A DNA stretch of 64,000 bases from Amycolatopsis japonica (GTDB taxonomy: Bacteria; Actinomycetota; Actinomycetes; Mycobacteriales; Pseudonocardiaceae): the NCBI RefSeq assembly GCF_000732925.1, contig NZ_CP008953.1:5332001-5396000 (forward strand), written 5' to 3'. Made by a program: the position numbers and the translations under genes. Numbering within the stretch: position 1 is the first letter of the stretch; each line of letters opens with the position of its first letter. Shown one piece after another: positions 10,075 to 19,400 of the stretch. The notes beneath the pieces were generated by a model. The model ran no database searches. It had not been told where the DNA came from and worked only from the letters and a program-made list of their open reading frames with translations.

Positions 10075-11301
10075 TCACCGGGGCCCGACAAAACCGCCGG
10101 ATCGGCCGTCAGCCACCGAGCCGACGCCCGGGCGGGCCGGGAACGCGGGCGGGACGGCCGGAATCACCTGGGTGATCTCGTTGTCCGGATCCGGCGCGCG
10201 TTCTCCGTCGCCGGACCGGCGTTCGTCCGGCACCCGGAGGTAGACGCGCAGCTTCTGGGTCGGCCGTTCGATCAGCCGCCAGGACACCAGCCCGCAGAGG
10301 TACGCGGTGGGCACCGCGAGCACGATCAGCAGATACGAGTCGCGCACCCCGGCGAGGGTGTACAGCTGCTGCACCGGCATTCCCCACACGTACATCCCGT
10401 AACTGGGATAGACCCACTGGTCGTAGCCCTCCAGCCGCCGCGGCCAGTGGTAGGCCCAGGTGATCGCGCCGTAACCCGCGGCGATGGGCAGGATGAAGCG
10501 CGTCGCGGGTTCGATGGGCGGGGTGAAGTTCGCGACGAGGTAGAGCGCCACCAGTGCGTACGCGACGGCCGGGCGCAACGGGATCAGGTCCCGGTAGGCG
10601 TGCAGCAGCATCCCGAGGACGAACGCCACGAGGAACGCCACCATCGACCCCAGCGGCACGCTGAACAAGGTGCCCGCGTCGCCCTGGAAGCCCACCGAGG
10701 CCCCCATGATCCCGTCCGCCACCATGAACCCCAGCAGCAGCGGGAACAGGACGATCCGTCCGCGGGCGAGGCCGCCAACCAGGCCGACCACGAGCACGAT
10801 CAGATACCCGGTGGTCTCCATCGGGAGCGTCCAGATCGAACCGTTCGCCGAATACGGGTACGGATTCTCCGTGAACACCCCCGGCAGCAGGTGCTGCAAC
10901 GGGTACAGCATCGCGTTGTGCACGACGTAACCCCAGGTGTCGGGGTTGCCCCAGTACTCGCGCGGGCTGAGCACCGTCACCAGTGGCCCGATCACGAACG
11001 CCGTCACCATGACCACGAACAGCAGCGGCGGCCAGATCCGCAGCACCCGTTTGAGCAGGTAGCGCCACCACGAGGAGTCACGTCGCCAGCTGTCCGCGAT
11101 CTGGTAGCCGCTCATGGCGAAGAAGCCCATGAGCGCGAAGTACCCCAGCGAGATGTTCCAGTTCGACGGCAGGCTGGTGATCCGGGTCGGTTCGATGATC
11201 GGGAAACAGTGCTCGAAGACGACCAGGATCGCCCCGAACATCCGCAGCCAGGCGAATCCGGTGTCCGGTTTCGCGTAGGTCTTCGCGCCCCGGCTACTCA
11301 T
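10075..11301 (-). CDS. Membrane acyltransferase family protein (acyltransferase 3)
   Basis: A 408-aa multi-pass membrane protein of the acyltransferase-3 family, which O-acylates sugars, polysaccharides or lipids at the cell surface. Features include the N-terminal WLRMFGAILVVFEHCFPI with the family His, the GFFAMSGYQIADSW block after the first helix, about ten hydrophobic helices, and a hydrophilic tail rich in Pro/Arg from about residue 355. The ATG at 11301 overlaps the 3' end of the giant glycosyltransferase gene by 8 bp. The pair therefore probably acts on one surface glycan, with glycosyl transfer and methylation followed by acylation. The substrate is unknown. Confidence 0.85.
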   Translation of the reverse strand: MSSRGAKTYAKPDTGFAWLRMFGAILVVFEHCFPIIEPTRITSLPSNWNISLGYFALMGFFAMSGYQIADSWRRDSSWWRYLLKRVLRIWPPLLFVVMVTAFVIGPLVTVLSPREYWGNPDTWGYVVHNAMLYPLQHLLPGVFTENPYPYSANGSIWTLPMETTGYLIVLVVGLVGGLARGRIVLFPLLLGFMVADGIMGASVGFQGDAGTLFSVPLGSMVAFLVAFVLGMLLHAYRDLIPLRPAVAYALVALYLVANFTPPIEPATRFILPIAAGYGAITWAYHWPRRLEGYDQWVYPSYGMYVWGMPVQQLYTLAGVRDSYLLIVLAVPTAYLCGLVSWRLIERPTQKLRVYLRVPDERRSGDGERAPDPDNEITQVIPAVPPAFPARPGVGSVADGRSGGFVGPR

Positions 11302-14300
11302 GGACCACCGGGGCGAGCAGTCCGCTCAGGGTCGCGCGAGCCACCCCTGGCCCGAACTGGTCCGCGACGGCGACCCTGCCCGAGTCCGAAAGCCGTTGCC
11401 ACAAGGCGTCATCGGTGAGCAGGGTGACGATCTTCTCGGCGATCTCCTCGGCCGTCTCACCGGTCAGCACCTCTTCGCCGTCGCGCAGCCGCATACCCTC
11501 GAAGGCCAGCGGGGTACCGACCACCGGCACCCCGAAGGCGAGGCTCTCGCCCACTTTTCCCTTGACCCCGGAGCCGAATCGCAGCGGCGCCACGGCCAGC
11601 CGCGCCGCGGCGTAACCCGGGCCGAGGTCGGCGACCCAGCCTCGGACGACGACACCGTCACCGGCGAGCACTTGGAGCTCGCCGGTGGGATCGGCGCCGA
11701 CGAGCTCCAGCTCGGCCGACGGGCATTTCCGCCGCACGGCCGGCCAGATCTCCCCGGCCAGCCAGTACGCGGCGTCCCGGTTCGGGCCGTGTTCGAAACT
11801 GCCGACGAAGATCGCGCCCGACCGGCCTTCGGGGGCGGCGCGTTCGCTGCTGAACGGGTGCACATTGGACAGCACGTCGACCTTGGCCGACGGCACGAGT
11901 TCGGCGAGCAGGTCCCGTTCGGCCTCGGACACCACCAGCGTGCGATCGGCGGACCGGACCAGCGCCAGCTCCAGCTCGCGGTACAGCTCGGCCCGCCGCC
12001 GCAGCATCACCGCGATCGCCGGATCACCGATCCGCTCGACGAGATCGGCTTCCCTGCCGAGCCGGACGAAGTGCAGATCGACCGTGTCGTAGACCAGAGG
12101 CGCCTGCGGCGCGCAGATCTGGATCCGCTCGGCCATATGCCAGGCGACCGTCGGCCGGGACAGCAGCACCAGGCTCAAGGCACTGCCCGCCTCGTCGAGG
12201 AACTTCTCGCGGTCGGCCGGGTCGAGGAGAACGGTGACGCCGGCGCGCCTGAGGTCCTCGGCGTATTCCGGCGGCTGCCCGTCGTCCATCGGACAGAACA
12301 CCACCCGCTGCCCGAGCGCGAGCAGCTCGTCCACGACCCTGCGCATCCGGACCGAGCCGGAATCCTTGTCCGGGGTGGGCACCCGGAGATCGGCGATCAG
12401 CACGATTCCGGTGTCACGTGGTGCTTTCCCCGGCATCCGCTGCCGCCCGAGCCACAGCCCCGCCGGGCTCGGCCCGGCGATCTGCCCGGCGAGTGCGTCC
12501 GCCCACTTCTCGGCGAACACCGGCCGGTTGATCGTCTGGAACCGTTTGTGGCCCGAGTCCGGATCCGTGCCGTGCGAGACGCCCTCGTGGTGCACCACGA
12601 CCGCGGCAGGCTCGACCACGGTCCGGAAACCGGCGGCCCGCACCGCGAACGCCAGGTCGGTGTCCTCGTAGTACGCGGGCGCGTAGCGCTCGTCGAACCG
12701 GCCGAGCCGCTCGAAGAGTTCGCGGCGGATCATGATCGCCGCGCCGGAGCAGTAGTCGACGTCGCGGACCGAGGCGTAGCGGGCGTCGTCCGGGTCGTCA
12801 CCGTGGCCGTAGTTCGCCGCACCGGCGTCCGCCCACACGATCCCGCCGCATTCCTGCAGGGTGCCGTCCGGGTAGAGCAGTTTCGCGCCTGCCATGCCGA
12901 TCCGGTCGTCGCGGTAGACCGCCTCGGCCAGCGAGTCGAGCCATCCCGGCTTCGGTTCGGTGTCGTTGTTCAGCAGGACCAGCAGTTCGCCACGGGCCTC
13001 GGCGGCGCCGAGGTTGGCGGCCTTGAGGAAACCGACGTTGGTGCCGGTGCGGACCAGCCGCACGCCGGGACATTCGGCGAGCACCCGCGCGGACGCGTCG
13101 GGCGAATCGTCGTCGACGATGATCACCTCGAACGGGATCCGTGGCCGTCCCGCCTCGATCGATTCCAGGCACTGCCGCGTGTAGTCCCACTGGCCGTGGA
13201 CGGGGATGACGATGCTGGCCAGCGGTTCGGCGCTGGTGCTCACGGCCACCGGGGTGAGCCCGTGTCCTTCCGGCGGGACCTCGTCGGTGCGCCCGAGCAC
13301 GCGCTCGTAGGCGCCCCGGACCGCGCTGCCCCTCGGCGCGTACTTCTCGACGGCGCCCCGGTACTTCTTGACGAGCCGGTTCACCGTGGCCGAGTGCCCG
13401 TCGCTCAGTACCGCGTTCTCCTCCGCGAGGCGGGCCACCTCGGCGCTGTACCGCTCGGCGGTCTCTGTCCGCCACGCGAGCCGCGCCGCGTCCAGTTCCG
13501 CCTCCCGGCGGAGTTCGGCGACCTCGGCCGTGAGCCGGTCGCGTTCCTCCTTCAGCCGGGCCAGCTCCTCCGCCGCCTCGGCCTGCCCCGCCGCGCCCTG
13601 GTCCCGCATCTCGCCCAGCAACGAGAGCCGGGGATCGAGCAGGGTGCTGACGGCCGGGACGGCGTCCAGCGGGCCGTCGGAGGCGATCCCGATCAGGTAC
13701 GTGTGCGGGCTGCCGTCGGTGACCGTCCAGCCGTCCTCGCCGTTCCCGGTCAGGCTCTGGTTCAGCGCCGGTCCGCTCGCGTGCGGCTCGCCGGGGACGG
13801 CGGCCAACAGCGAACCCACCGCGACGTTCTGCCTCAGCACGGCCACGTTCCCGAAATGGCCGCCGAGGAGCGCACGGAACTCCTCCTCGGTCAGCTCCTT
13901 GACGTGGAAGGGATTGTCGTTGCCGTGTTCGTGGCTGTAGACCCGGATGTCGGGGGTGCTGCCGAGGAAGATCCCGCCGGGGGCGAGCCGGACCCGGACC
14001 AGGCTCAGCAGATCGTCGTGCTCGACGACGTGTTCGATGGCTTCGAAACAGGTGATCACGTCGAACCGGCCGGCGTCCGAGAGCAGCCCCTGGTCGATGA
14101 TCGAGCCCTGCACGAAGCTGAGATTCTTCCGCCCGGCGTAAGTGGCTCGCGCGTGCGCGACGGCCGGCTCGTCGATGTCGACGCCGACGACCTCGGCGGC
14201 GGTCGTGGCCAGCAGCGCCGCGCCGTATCCTTCACCACTGGCGAGATCGAGGACGCGCTTGCCCGCGACGAACCGGGCGGCGAGCGCGTATCGGTGGTAG

Positions 14301-14392
14301 TGCTCGTAGATCATCTGGATATCCCCGGCCCACGGCACACACCGCTCGCCGGTCCATCCGATCAACCGCTGGGAGTCTTCGGAGCCCGCCAT
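11294..14392 (-). CDS. Trifunctional methyltransferase / GT2 / GT1-4-like glycosyltransferase
   Basis: A 1032-aa fusion likely to build or decorate surface polysaccharide. Residues 1-245 form a class I SAM methyltransferase (VLDLASGEGYGAAL at 47-60, CFEAIEHVVEHDDL near 115-128). Residues about 270-350 are Ala/Glu/Arg-rich and probably coiled coil. Residues about 391-640 are a GT2 glycosyltransferase (ASIVIPVHGQWDYTRQ, VIIVDDDSPD, LLNNDTEPKPGW). Residues about 670-1032 are a GT-B type glycosyltransferase (VFVGSFEHGPNRDAAYWL-type strand, PLRFGSGVKGKVGESLAFG sugar-nucleotide region). The ATG at 14392 (MAGSEDSQRLIGW) fits the methyltransferase start. The downstream acyltransferase overlaps it. 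Confidence 0.88.
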   Translation of the reverse strand: MAGSEDSQRLIGWTGERCVPWAGDIQMIYEHYHRYALAARFVAGKRVLDLASGEGYGAALLATTAAEVVGVDIDEPAVAHARATYAGRKNLSFVQGSIIDQGLLSDAGRFDVITCFEAIEHVVEHDDLLSLVRVRLAPGGIFLGSTPDIRVYSHEHGNDNPFHVKELTEEEFRALLGGHFGNVAVLRQNVAVGSLLAAVPGEPHASGPALNQSLTGNGEDGWTVTDGSPHTYLIGIASDGPLDAVPAVSTLLDPRLSLLGEMRDQGAAGQAEAAEELARLKEERDRLTAEVAELRREAELDAARLAWRTETAERYSAEVARLAEENAVLSDGHSATVNRLVKKYRGAVEKYAPRGSAVRGAYERVLGRTDEVPPEGHGLTPVAVSTSAEPLASIVIPVHGQWDYTRQCLESIEAGRPRIPFEVIIVDDDSPDASARVLAECPGVRLVRTGTNVGFLKAANLGAAEARGELLVLLNNDTEPKPGWLDSLAEAVYRDDRIGMAGAKLLYPDGTLQECGGIVWADAGAANYGHGDDPDDARYASVRDVDYCSGAAIMIRRELFERLGRFDERYAPAYYEDTDLAFAVRAAGFRTVVEPAAVVVHHEGVSHGTDPDSGHKRFQTINRPVFAEKWADALAGQIAGPSPAGLWLGRQRMPGKAPRDTGIVLIADLRVPTPDKDSGSVRMRRVVDELLALGQRVVFCPMDDGQPPEYAEDLRRAGVTVLLDPADREKFLDEAGSALSLVLLSRPTVAWHMAERIQICAPQAPLVYDTVDLHFVRLGREADLVERIGDPAIAVMLRRRAELYRELELALVRSADRTLVVSEAERDLLAELVPSAKVDVLSNVHPFSSERAAPEGRSGAIFVGSFEHGPNRDAAYWLAGEIWPAVRRKCPSAELELVGADPTGELQVLAGDGVVVRGWVADLGPGYAAARLAVAPLRFGSGVKGKVGESLAFGVPVVGTPLAFEGMRLRDGEEVLTGETAEEIAEKIVTLLTDDALWQRLSDSGRVAVADQFGPGVARATLSGLLAPVVHE

Positions 14393-14499
14393 GCGCGGGA
14401 GGTTACCGGGGCCTTGCCGGGGTCCGTGCGGGATACCGATACTTCTGGTGAGAAAGTACCGATGCCGGAACACCAAGAGCGCGGAAGGAGCGACCCACA

Positions 14500-14613
14500 G
14501 TGACCGAGTCGGATCGTTCACGCCGGGAACGCAACCTGGGCCTCGTGGTGATCGTGATGCTGGTGATCGTCTTGGAGGCCGCGGTGATCGGTTACCTCAT
14601 CACCTCGAACTGA
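14500..14613 (+). CDS. 37-aa single-pass membrane protein
   Basis: A very small gene with a strong ribosome-binding site: AAGGAG at 14485-14490, 9 nt before GTG 14500. The product is a short charged N terminus (MTESDRSRRERN) followed by one hydrophobic helix (LVVIVMLVIVLEAAVIGYLI) and a four-residue tail. It is divergent from the giant glycosyltransferase gene, 107 bp away. No function can be assigned. The strong Shine-Dalgarno sequence and clean amphitopic layout argue that it is real. Confidence 0.6.
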   Translation: MTESDRSRRERNLGLVVIVMLVIVLEAAVIGYLITSN

Positions 14614-14621
14614 GCCGCGCT

Positions 14622-14671
14622 CGTGAGTGGCGAGGACGGTTGGAGCCACCCGCGCCACCCACGCGGGGTTA
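14622..14671. terminator. Imperfect hairpin between the 37-aa gene and the deazaflavin oxidoreductase
   Basis: CGTGAGTGGCG pairs with CGCCACCCACG across about 20 nt with one mismatch. It lies in the 55-bp convergent gap (extending just into the 3' end of the minus-strand gene), a position suited to a bidirectional transcript end. It is weaker than the main palindrome families and has no T tract. Confidence 0.35.
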
Positions 14672-15091
14672 GACGCGCTCCAGCTCGAAAACCGGGATGA
14701 CCCGGCTGGTCTTGCTCTGGTACTCGGCGAACTGCGGCATGAGGGCCGACTGCCTGGCGTAGACCTCGTCGCGCTCGGAGCCGGCGAGCACCCGCGCGCG
14801 GACCGGGAAGGTCTCGGTGCCGAGCTCGACCTTGGTGTCCGGATTGGCCACCAGGTTGTGGAACCACGCCGGGTTGTCGTCGGCGCCGCCCTTGCTCGCG
14901 AAGATGTAGATCCGGTCGTCGTCGAGGAGCGGGACGAGCGGCGCGATCCGCTCGGTACCGGACTTCGCGCCGGTGTGGTGGACGAGGACGAGCGGGTAGC
15001 CCTCGAACATGCCGCCCGCCTTGCCGCCCGTTTCGCGGAACTCGGCGATCACGCTTCGGTTGATCTTGTCGAAGTCGAAGGTGTCTGTCAT
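14669..15091 (-). CDS. Nitroreductase-family deazaflavin (F420)-dependent oxidoreductase
   Basis: A 140-aa protein of the Ddn/AOR split-beta-barrel family, which uses F420H2 to reduce quinones or nitro compounds. Supporting blocks are PLVLVHHTGAKSGTERIAPL (cofactor-binding strand-turn), IYIFASKGGADDNPAWFHNL and the C-terminal LMPQFAEYQSKTSRVIPVF. Length and layout match mycobacterial Ddn paralogues. It is divergent from the AraC regulator at 15178 with 86 bp between the starts, so that regulator may control it. The physiological substrate is unknown. Confidence 0.88.
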   Translation of the reverse strand: MTDTFDFDKINRSVIAEFRETGGKAGGMFEGYPLVLVHHTGAKSGTERIAPLVPLLDDDRIYIFASKGGADDNPAWFHNLVANPDTKVELGTETFPVRARVLAGSERDEVYARQSALMPQFAEYQSKTSRVIPVFELERV

Positions 15092-15177
15092 GCCTCGATC
15101 GTATGGCGCACCGAGTGACCGTATCGATGCTCGAAAAGGCCATGAACATATCCGTCTGTCGCATTACCATCGCCGCT

Positions 15178-16125
15178 ATGGACCTCTTGGCCGAAGTGCT
15201 CGCCGTGGGCGGCGTCCGGGGCACCGCCGGAGCACGTATCGAGGCGTCGGGGCCGTGGGGCATCCTCTGGCATGGCATCTCCCGCGCCGCCTTCTACGCG
15301 ATCACCTGCGGGACGGCCTGGCTGGAACTGGCCGGGCACCCGCCGCGGCAGCTCATGCCCGGCGACGTCGTCCTGCTGCCGAACGGGCCGGAGCACACCC
15401 TGCGCAGCGCCCCGGACGTCGCGATCATTCCCAATCTGTGCACCGCGGCGGAAAAGGCACGGGACTGCGGTGGCGTGCTGCGCCTGGGCTCCGGGGAAGT
15501 CGAGACCCATGTCCTCGGCACGTCCTACGACTACGACCCGGCGGTGTCCACCCAGGTGCTCGCCACCCTGCCGGAACTGGTGCACATCCGCGCGAACCGC
15601 GGCCGCGACGGGCTGGACGACACCGTGCGGCTGCTGTCGCGGGAACTGGCGAGCCCGCAGATCGCCACCGACTTCGTCCTCAACCGGCTCGTCGACATCC
15701 TCCTGGTCCAGCTGCTCCGCGCTTGGCGGACCGAGAAACCGGCCGAGACGCGGGGAACCTGGCTCGGCATCCTCGGCGATCCGCTGATCGGCGTGGCGCT
15801 GGCCAAGATCCACGAGGACCCGGCGAAACCCTGGACCACCGATCTGCTCGCGGCGGAACTGGCGACCTCACGCAGCACGCTGACCCGCCGGTTCCGCGAA
15901 ACCACCGGCCGGACGCCCGGCGACTACCTGACCCTGTGGCGGATGGACCTGGCCGCGGTCCGGCTGCGCGACACCGACGACACGGTGGACACCATCGCGC
16001 GCTCGGTCGGCTACACGTCGGTGTACGCGTTCAGCCGGGCTTTCCGGCGCGCCCGCGACCAAGCGCCCGGGCAGTACCGGACGTCGACGCGGAAAAGTCT
16101 CAGACCGGCCGCGCCTGTCGCGTGA
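15178..16125 (+). CDS. AraC-family transcriptional regulator with cupin sensor
   Basis: A 315-aa regulator. Residues 1-180 form an AraC_binding/cupin_6-type domain (SRAAFYAITCGTAWLELAG, LMPGDVVLLPNGPEHTLR). The C-terminal 100 residues carry the two HTH motifs of AraC/XylS proteins (WTTDLLAAELATSRSTLTRRF and VDTIARSVGYTSVYAFSRAFR). Cupin-type AraC members of this kind are commonly found beside oxidoreductases and sense small ligands. The divergent deazaflavin oxidoreductase is the obvious candidate target. The gene ends before a family-A palindrome at a convergent junction. Confidence 0.9.
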   Translation: MDLLAEVLAVGGVRGTAGARIEASGPWGILWHGISRAAFYAITCGTAWLELAGHPPRQLMPGDVVLLPNGPEHTLRSAPDVAIIPNLCTAAEKARDCGGVLRLGSGEVETHVLGTSYDYDPAVSTQVLATLPELVHIRANRGRDGLDDTVRLLSRELASPQIATDFVLNRLVDILLVQLLRAWRTEKPAETRGTWLGILGDPLIGVALAKIHEDPAKPWTTDLLAAELATSRSTLTRRFRETTGRTPGDYLTLWRMDLAAVRLRDTDDTVDTIARSVGYTSVYAFSRAFRRARDQAPGQYRTSTRKSLRPAAPVA

Positions 16126-16132
16126 GTCCCCA

Positions 16133-16187
16133 GTACATGAAGGCTCCCTTCCTTGCGCCTAGGTACAGGAAGGGGGCCTTCATGTAC
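16133..16187. repeat. Family-A palindrome A3 at a convergent gene junction
   Basis: 21-bp stem (16133-16153 with 16167-16187) with one G-U wobble. The basal stem is GTACAT/ATGTAC around the GAAGGC core, and the loop region TTGCGCCTAGGTAC is shared with copy A7 at 60322-60376. It separates the AraC gene (+) from the small minus-strand gene, suiting a bidirectional terminator. Confidence 0.85.
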
Positions 16188-16218
16188 ACGCGAGCGAGTG
16201 CGCCGAATCACTCACGGG

Positions 16219-16416
16219 CTACCGGACCGGTCGATCGTCCGCTTCCCCGGCGAAAGCGTCGTCGAGATCCGCACGGAACCTGTCCAGGTCGATCAGCGGA
16301 GCGTTCGCCGAGCCGGCGGCGAACCGGTCACGGGTCAGGGTGAAGGTTTCGCTGTGCTCGACCGCGTCATGATCTCGCCGGACCGGTTCCGAAGATCGTG
16401 CCACCCTGTGGCTCAC
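16219..16416 (-). CDS. Small hypothetical protein coupled to the SMC-like gene
   Basis: A 65-aa product whose GTG start overlaps the stop of the SMC-like gene (GTGA, 16413-16416), making it the last gene of the kleisin-KITE-SMC operon. The sequence is hydrophilic. Its C-terminal half, LIDLDRFRADLDDAFAGEADD, faintly resembles the acidic C termini of short antitoxins, but this is too weak to assign. In related condensin-type operons this position is often taken by the JetD/MksG nuclease. This ORF is far too short and has no Toprim-like motif. It could be an unrelated small partner, a remnant, or a chance frame. Confidence 0.5.
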   Translation of the reverse strand: MSHRVARSSEPVRRDHDAVEHSETFTLTRDRFAAGSANAPLIDLDRFRADLDDAFAGEADDRPVR

Positions 16417-19400
16417 GCCGTCTCCTCCTGCTCAGGCTCCTCCGACGGCCGCGTGAACAGGCGTGTCGCCGACAGCCGCGCCACACCGTCCGGCTCGCCG
16501 AGTTCGTCGGTCGCGTTCCGGATCGTCGCGTCGACGGACAGGTACTTGCGCCCCGCCCGCAGGTCCGCGTCGTTGCGCAGCCGCACGATCAGCGGGAACT
16601 CGCTCAGCGCGCCGGCGTCGAACAGGCCCGTGGTGTAGATCAGCTGGACACCCAGCGCCTCCGCGACCGCGCGCTGCAGTTCCAGCAGGTAGCCCGCCGA
16701 CGCGCGGCCGATCGGGTTGTCGAGGAACAGCACGCCGGAATGCCGGTTGCGGGCCTTGCCGCGGTTGTTCGCCCGCAGCGCCGCCAGGGTGCAGTAGAGG
16801 ATGATCGCCGCGGTCAGCTGCTGCCCGCCGGAGAACACGTCCCGGATCTCGGAGACGCGCTGCCGTTCGGTCCGCAGCACCGAGTCCGGCTTCAGCATGT
16901 CGACCCGGAAACCCTTGGGAGCGGCGGCTTGCACGCCGCGCAGCACGAGCGAAAGCCCGTCCCGTTTGACGTCCCGGCCATCGGAGGTCTTCCCCACCGC
17001 GGCCTCGTCGACGACCTCGCCCAGCTTCTCGGCGAGCACGTTCTCTTCGAGTTCGGTGAAGCGGATCCGCAGGAACTCCTGACCAGACCAGTCGCCGAGA
17101 CCGTCGGGCAGCCGTGAGACCCGTTGCGCCGCACGGAGGGTGCGCAGCGCGCCGTCGACCATGCCCTGCAGGCGGGTGATGATGCCGCCGCGGTGCCGGT
17201 CGATCTGCGCGAGATCGTCGGTGAGCGTGCGCAACCGGGGCCGCAGCGCCTCCGCCCATTCCGCCGCGTGGGCGGGCAGCTGGTCGCGGCGGACCGAGAT
17301 CACCTGCTGCCGCACCGGTGTGCTGAGCTTCTCGAACCGCTTGTCCGTGGCGTACTGCGCCAGCTGGTCGGCCGCGGCGCGCACCCGGCGGTCACCCGCG
17401 TCGGCCGCGTCCTGCGCCTCGGTGAGCGCCGTGTTGAGCCGGGAGTGCTTGGTGCGCGCGGATTCGACGTCGCCGTCGAAGGCCACCTCGTCGTCCTCTT
17501 TGGACAACAGGTGTGCCATGGATTCGGCCAGCAGGCCGAAGCCGGACGCGGACGTCTTCGCGGACTCCAACGTCGCTTCGGCCGCGGCGCGGCGCTCCTG
17601 CAGTTCCTCCCATTTCCTCGCGGCGGCGGACACTTCGAGGCCGGCTTCGTCGATCAGCTCCAGGCCGTGCTCGATGTCCTTCGGCCGCGCGTCGAGGGCG
17701 AGCGCTGACGGCTGTTCCGGCAGCTGGCCCAGTTCCGCCTTGCGGGTCGCGACGAGCCCGACGATCTCGGTGCGCTCCTCCTCCAGCACCGCGACGGCCC
17801 GGTTCGCCCGCGCCTGCGCCGCGGCCCGCGCCGAAGCGTCGGAGCCGTCCGGCGTCTCCAGCAGCGCCGAAGCCCGCTCGCGGACGGCGTCGTCCAACGC
17901 CTCCAGTGCCGCCCGCGCGGACGCCTCGACGCTCTCGGCCTGGTCGAGTTCGGCACGGAGATCGCTGCCGACCTCCACCTTCGCGTACGCCTCCGAAGCC
18001 GACGCGAAGGTGCGCCGCAACGCGTCCACCGGTTCGGCGGGCACGGAGTCGTCCTCGGTGACGTCGCTCGATCCCGGCACTTCGGCCAGTTCCGCCTTCG
18101 CGGTCGTCGCCGTGCGCCGGTGTCCGTCGGCGGTGCGTTGTTCCTCGCCCGCCTGCTCGCGCAGCCGGGAGGCCTTCACCGCGGCTTCGGACGCCGTGGC
18201 CTCGGCCCGCTCGGCGATCTCGGTGGCGCGTTCGACGTCGTCGGTCCACTCCGGGATCTTCGCGGCACGCGTGGCGAGTGCTTCCAGCCCGCGAACGCGC
18301 TCCCCCGCCTCGGCCGATGCGGTGCGCAGCTCGGGGATCCGCTCCCGCAGCCCGGCCGCCTTCTCACCGAGCCGCTGGAACTCCTTTTCGGCCTGCTCCA
18401 AGGCGGTCCGAGCGGTCTCGTGCGCGGTGCGCGCGTTCTGGAGCTGCTCGGCGAGCGTCGCGATGCTGCCGGGCGGGTAGTCCTCGCGCCAGGTCTTGAG
18501 CTTCCACGACAGCGCGCTGTCGTCGGCCAGCGACGTCGCCAAGGCCTCCAGCCGGCGCTGGCGTTCCGCGTGCCGGAGCGCGATGGCCTCACGCTCAGCG
18601 TCGGCGGCCTCCTCGTCGTACATCGCCGGATTGGGCGGCACGAGGAACTCGATCCCGGCCTCGCCCGGCAGCCGGTCGGTCGTGGTGGCCTCGGTCGTGG
18701 CGACCGGGATGATCGTGCTGGGCAGCAGCCGCCGCTCCGCCAGGACCTTCTCGGCGAGCCGTACCTGTTCCGGTTCGTTCAGCAGGATCCCCGAGACCAG
18801 CTGCGGAGCACGGGCCAGCACGGCCGCCCGCCGCTTCTTGTCCAAAGTGGACAGGTAGCGCCAGCCGGACCACGCGTTCATCCCGGCGGCCTCCAGCGCG
18901 TCGAGCGCGGCCTGGACCTCTTCCGGAGCGGGCAGGAGGCCGCCCGAACCGAGCGCGTTCAGCGCGCGCTCGTCGACGGATTCCTCCATCCGCAACGCCG
19001 TCTGTTCCTTCTCCGCGGCCGAACCCGCCTCGCGCAGGCGTTCCAGCAGCACCGGGAGATCCGTCTCCAGCGCGACGTCGTCCGCGCCGAGGAGTTCGCT
19101 CAGCCGGGGTTCGACGGCGAGCGCGTCGGTGCGCCGGTTGGCGCGGTCGAGTTCGTCGGCCGCGCGTTCCAATCGGTCCTTTGTGGACCCAGCGAGCCGG
19201 TGCGCGTCGTTGACCGTGGCCTGCGCGGCACGAAGGTCTTCGGCGACGCGTTCGAGTTCCTGTTCCCGGCGGACGAGTTCCGCGGCGGTCGCCTCGGCCT
19301 CGGCCCTGGCCGCGCGTGCCGCTTCGGCGACGTCGGCCCCCGCCTTGAGCGCACCGGAGCGAACGGTTTCCGCGATCTCCTCCCGGATTTCGGCGATCCG

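Noticed and set aside
11300-14503. Long antisense frame of about 1067 aa opposite the glycosyltransferase fusion
   Set aside because: GC-rich shadow frame rich in Arg/Gly/Pro/His; the minus-strand frame carries clear domains.
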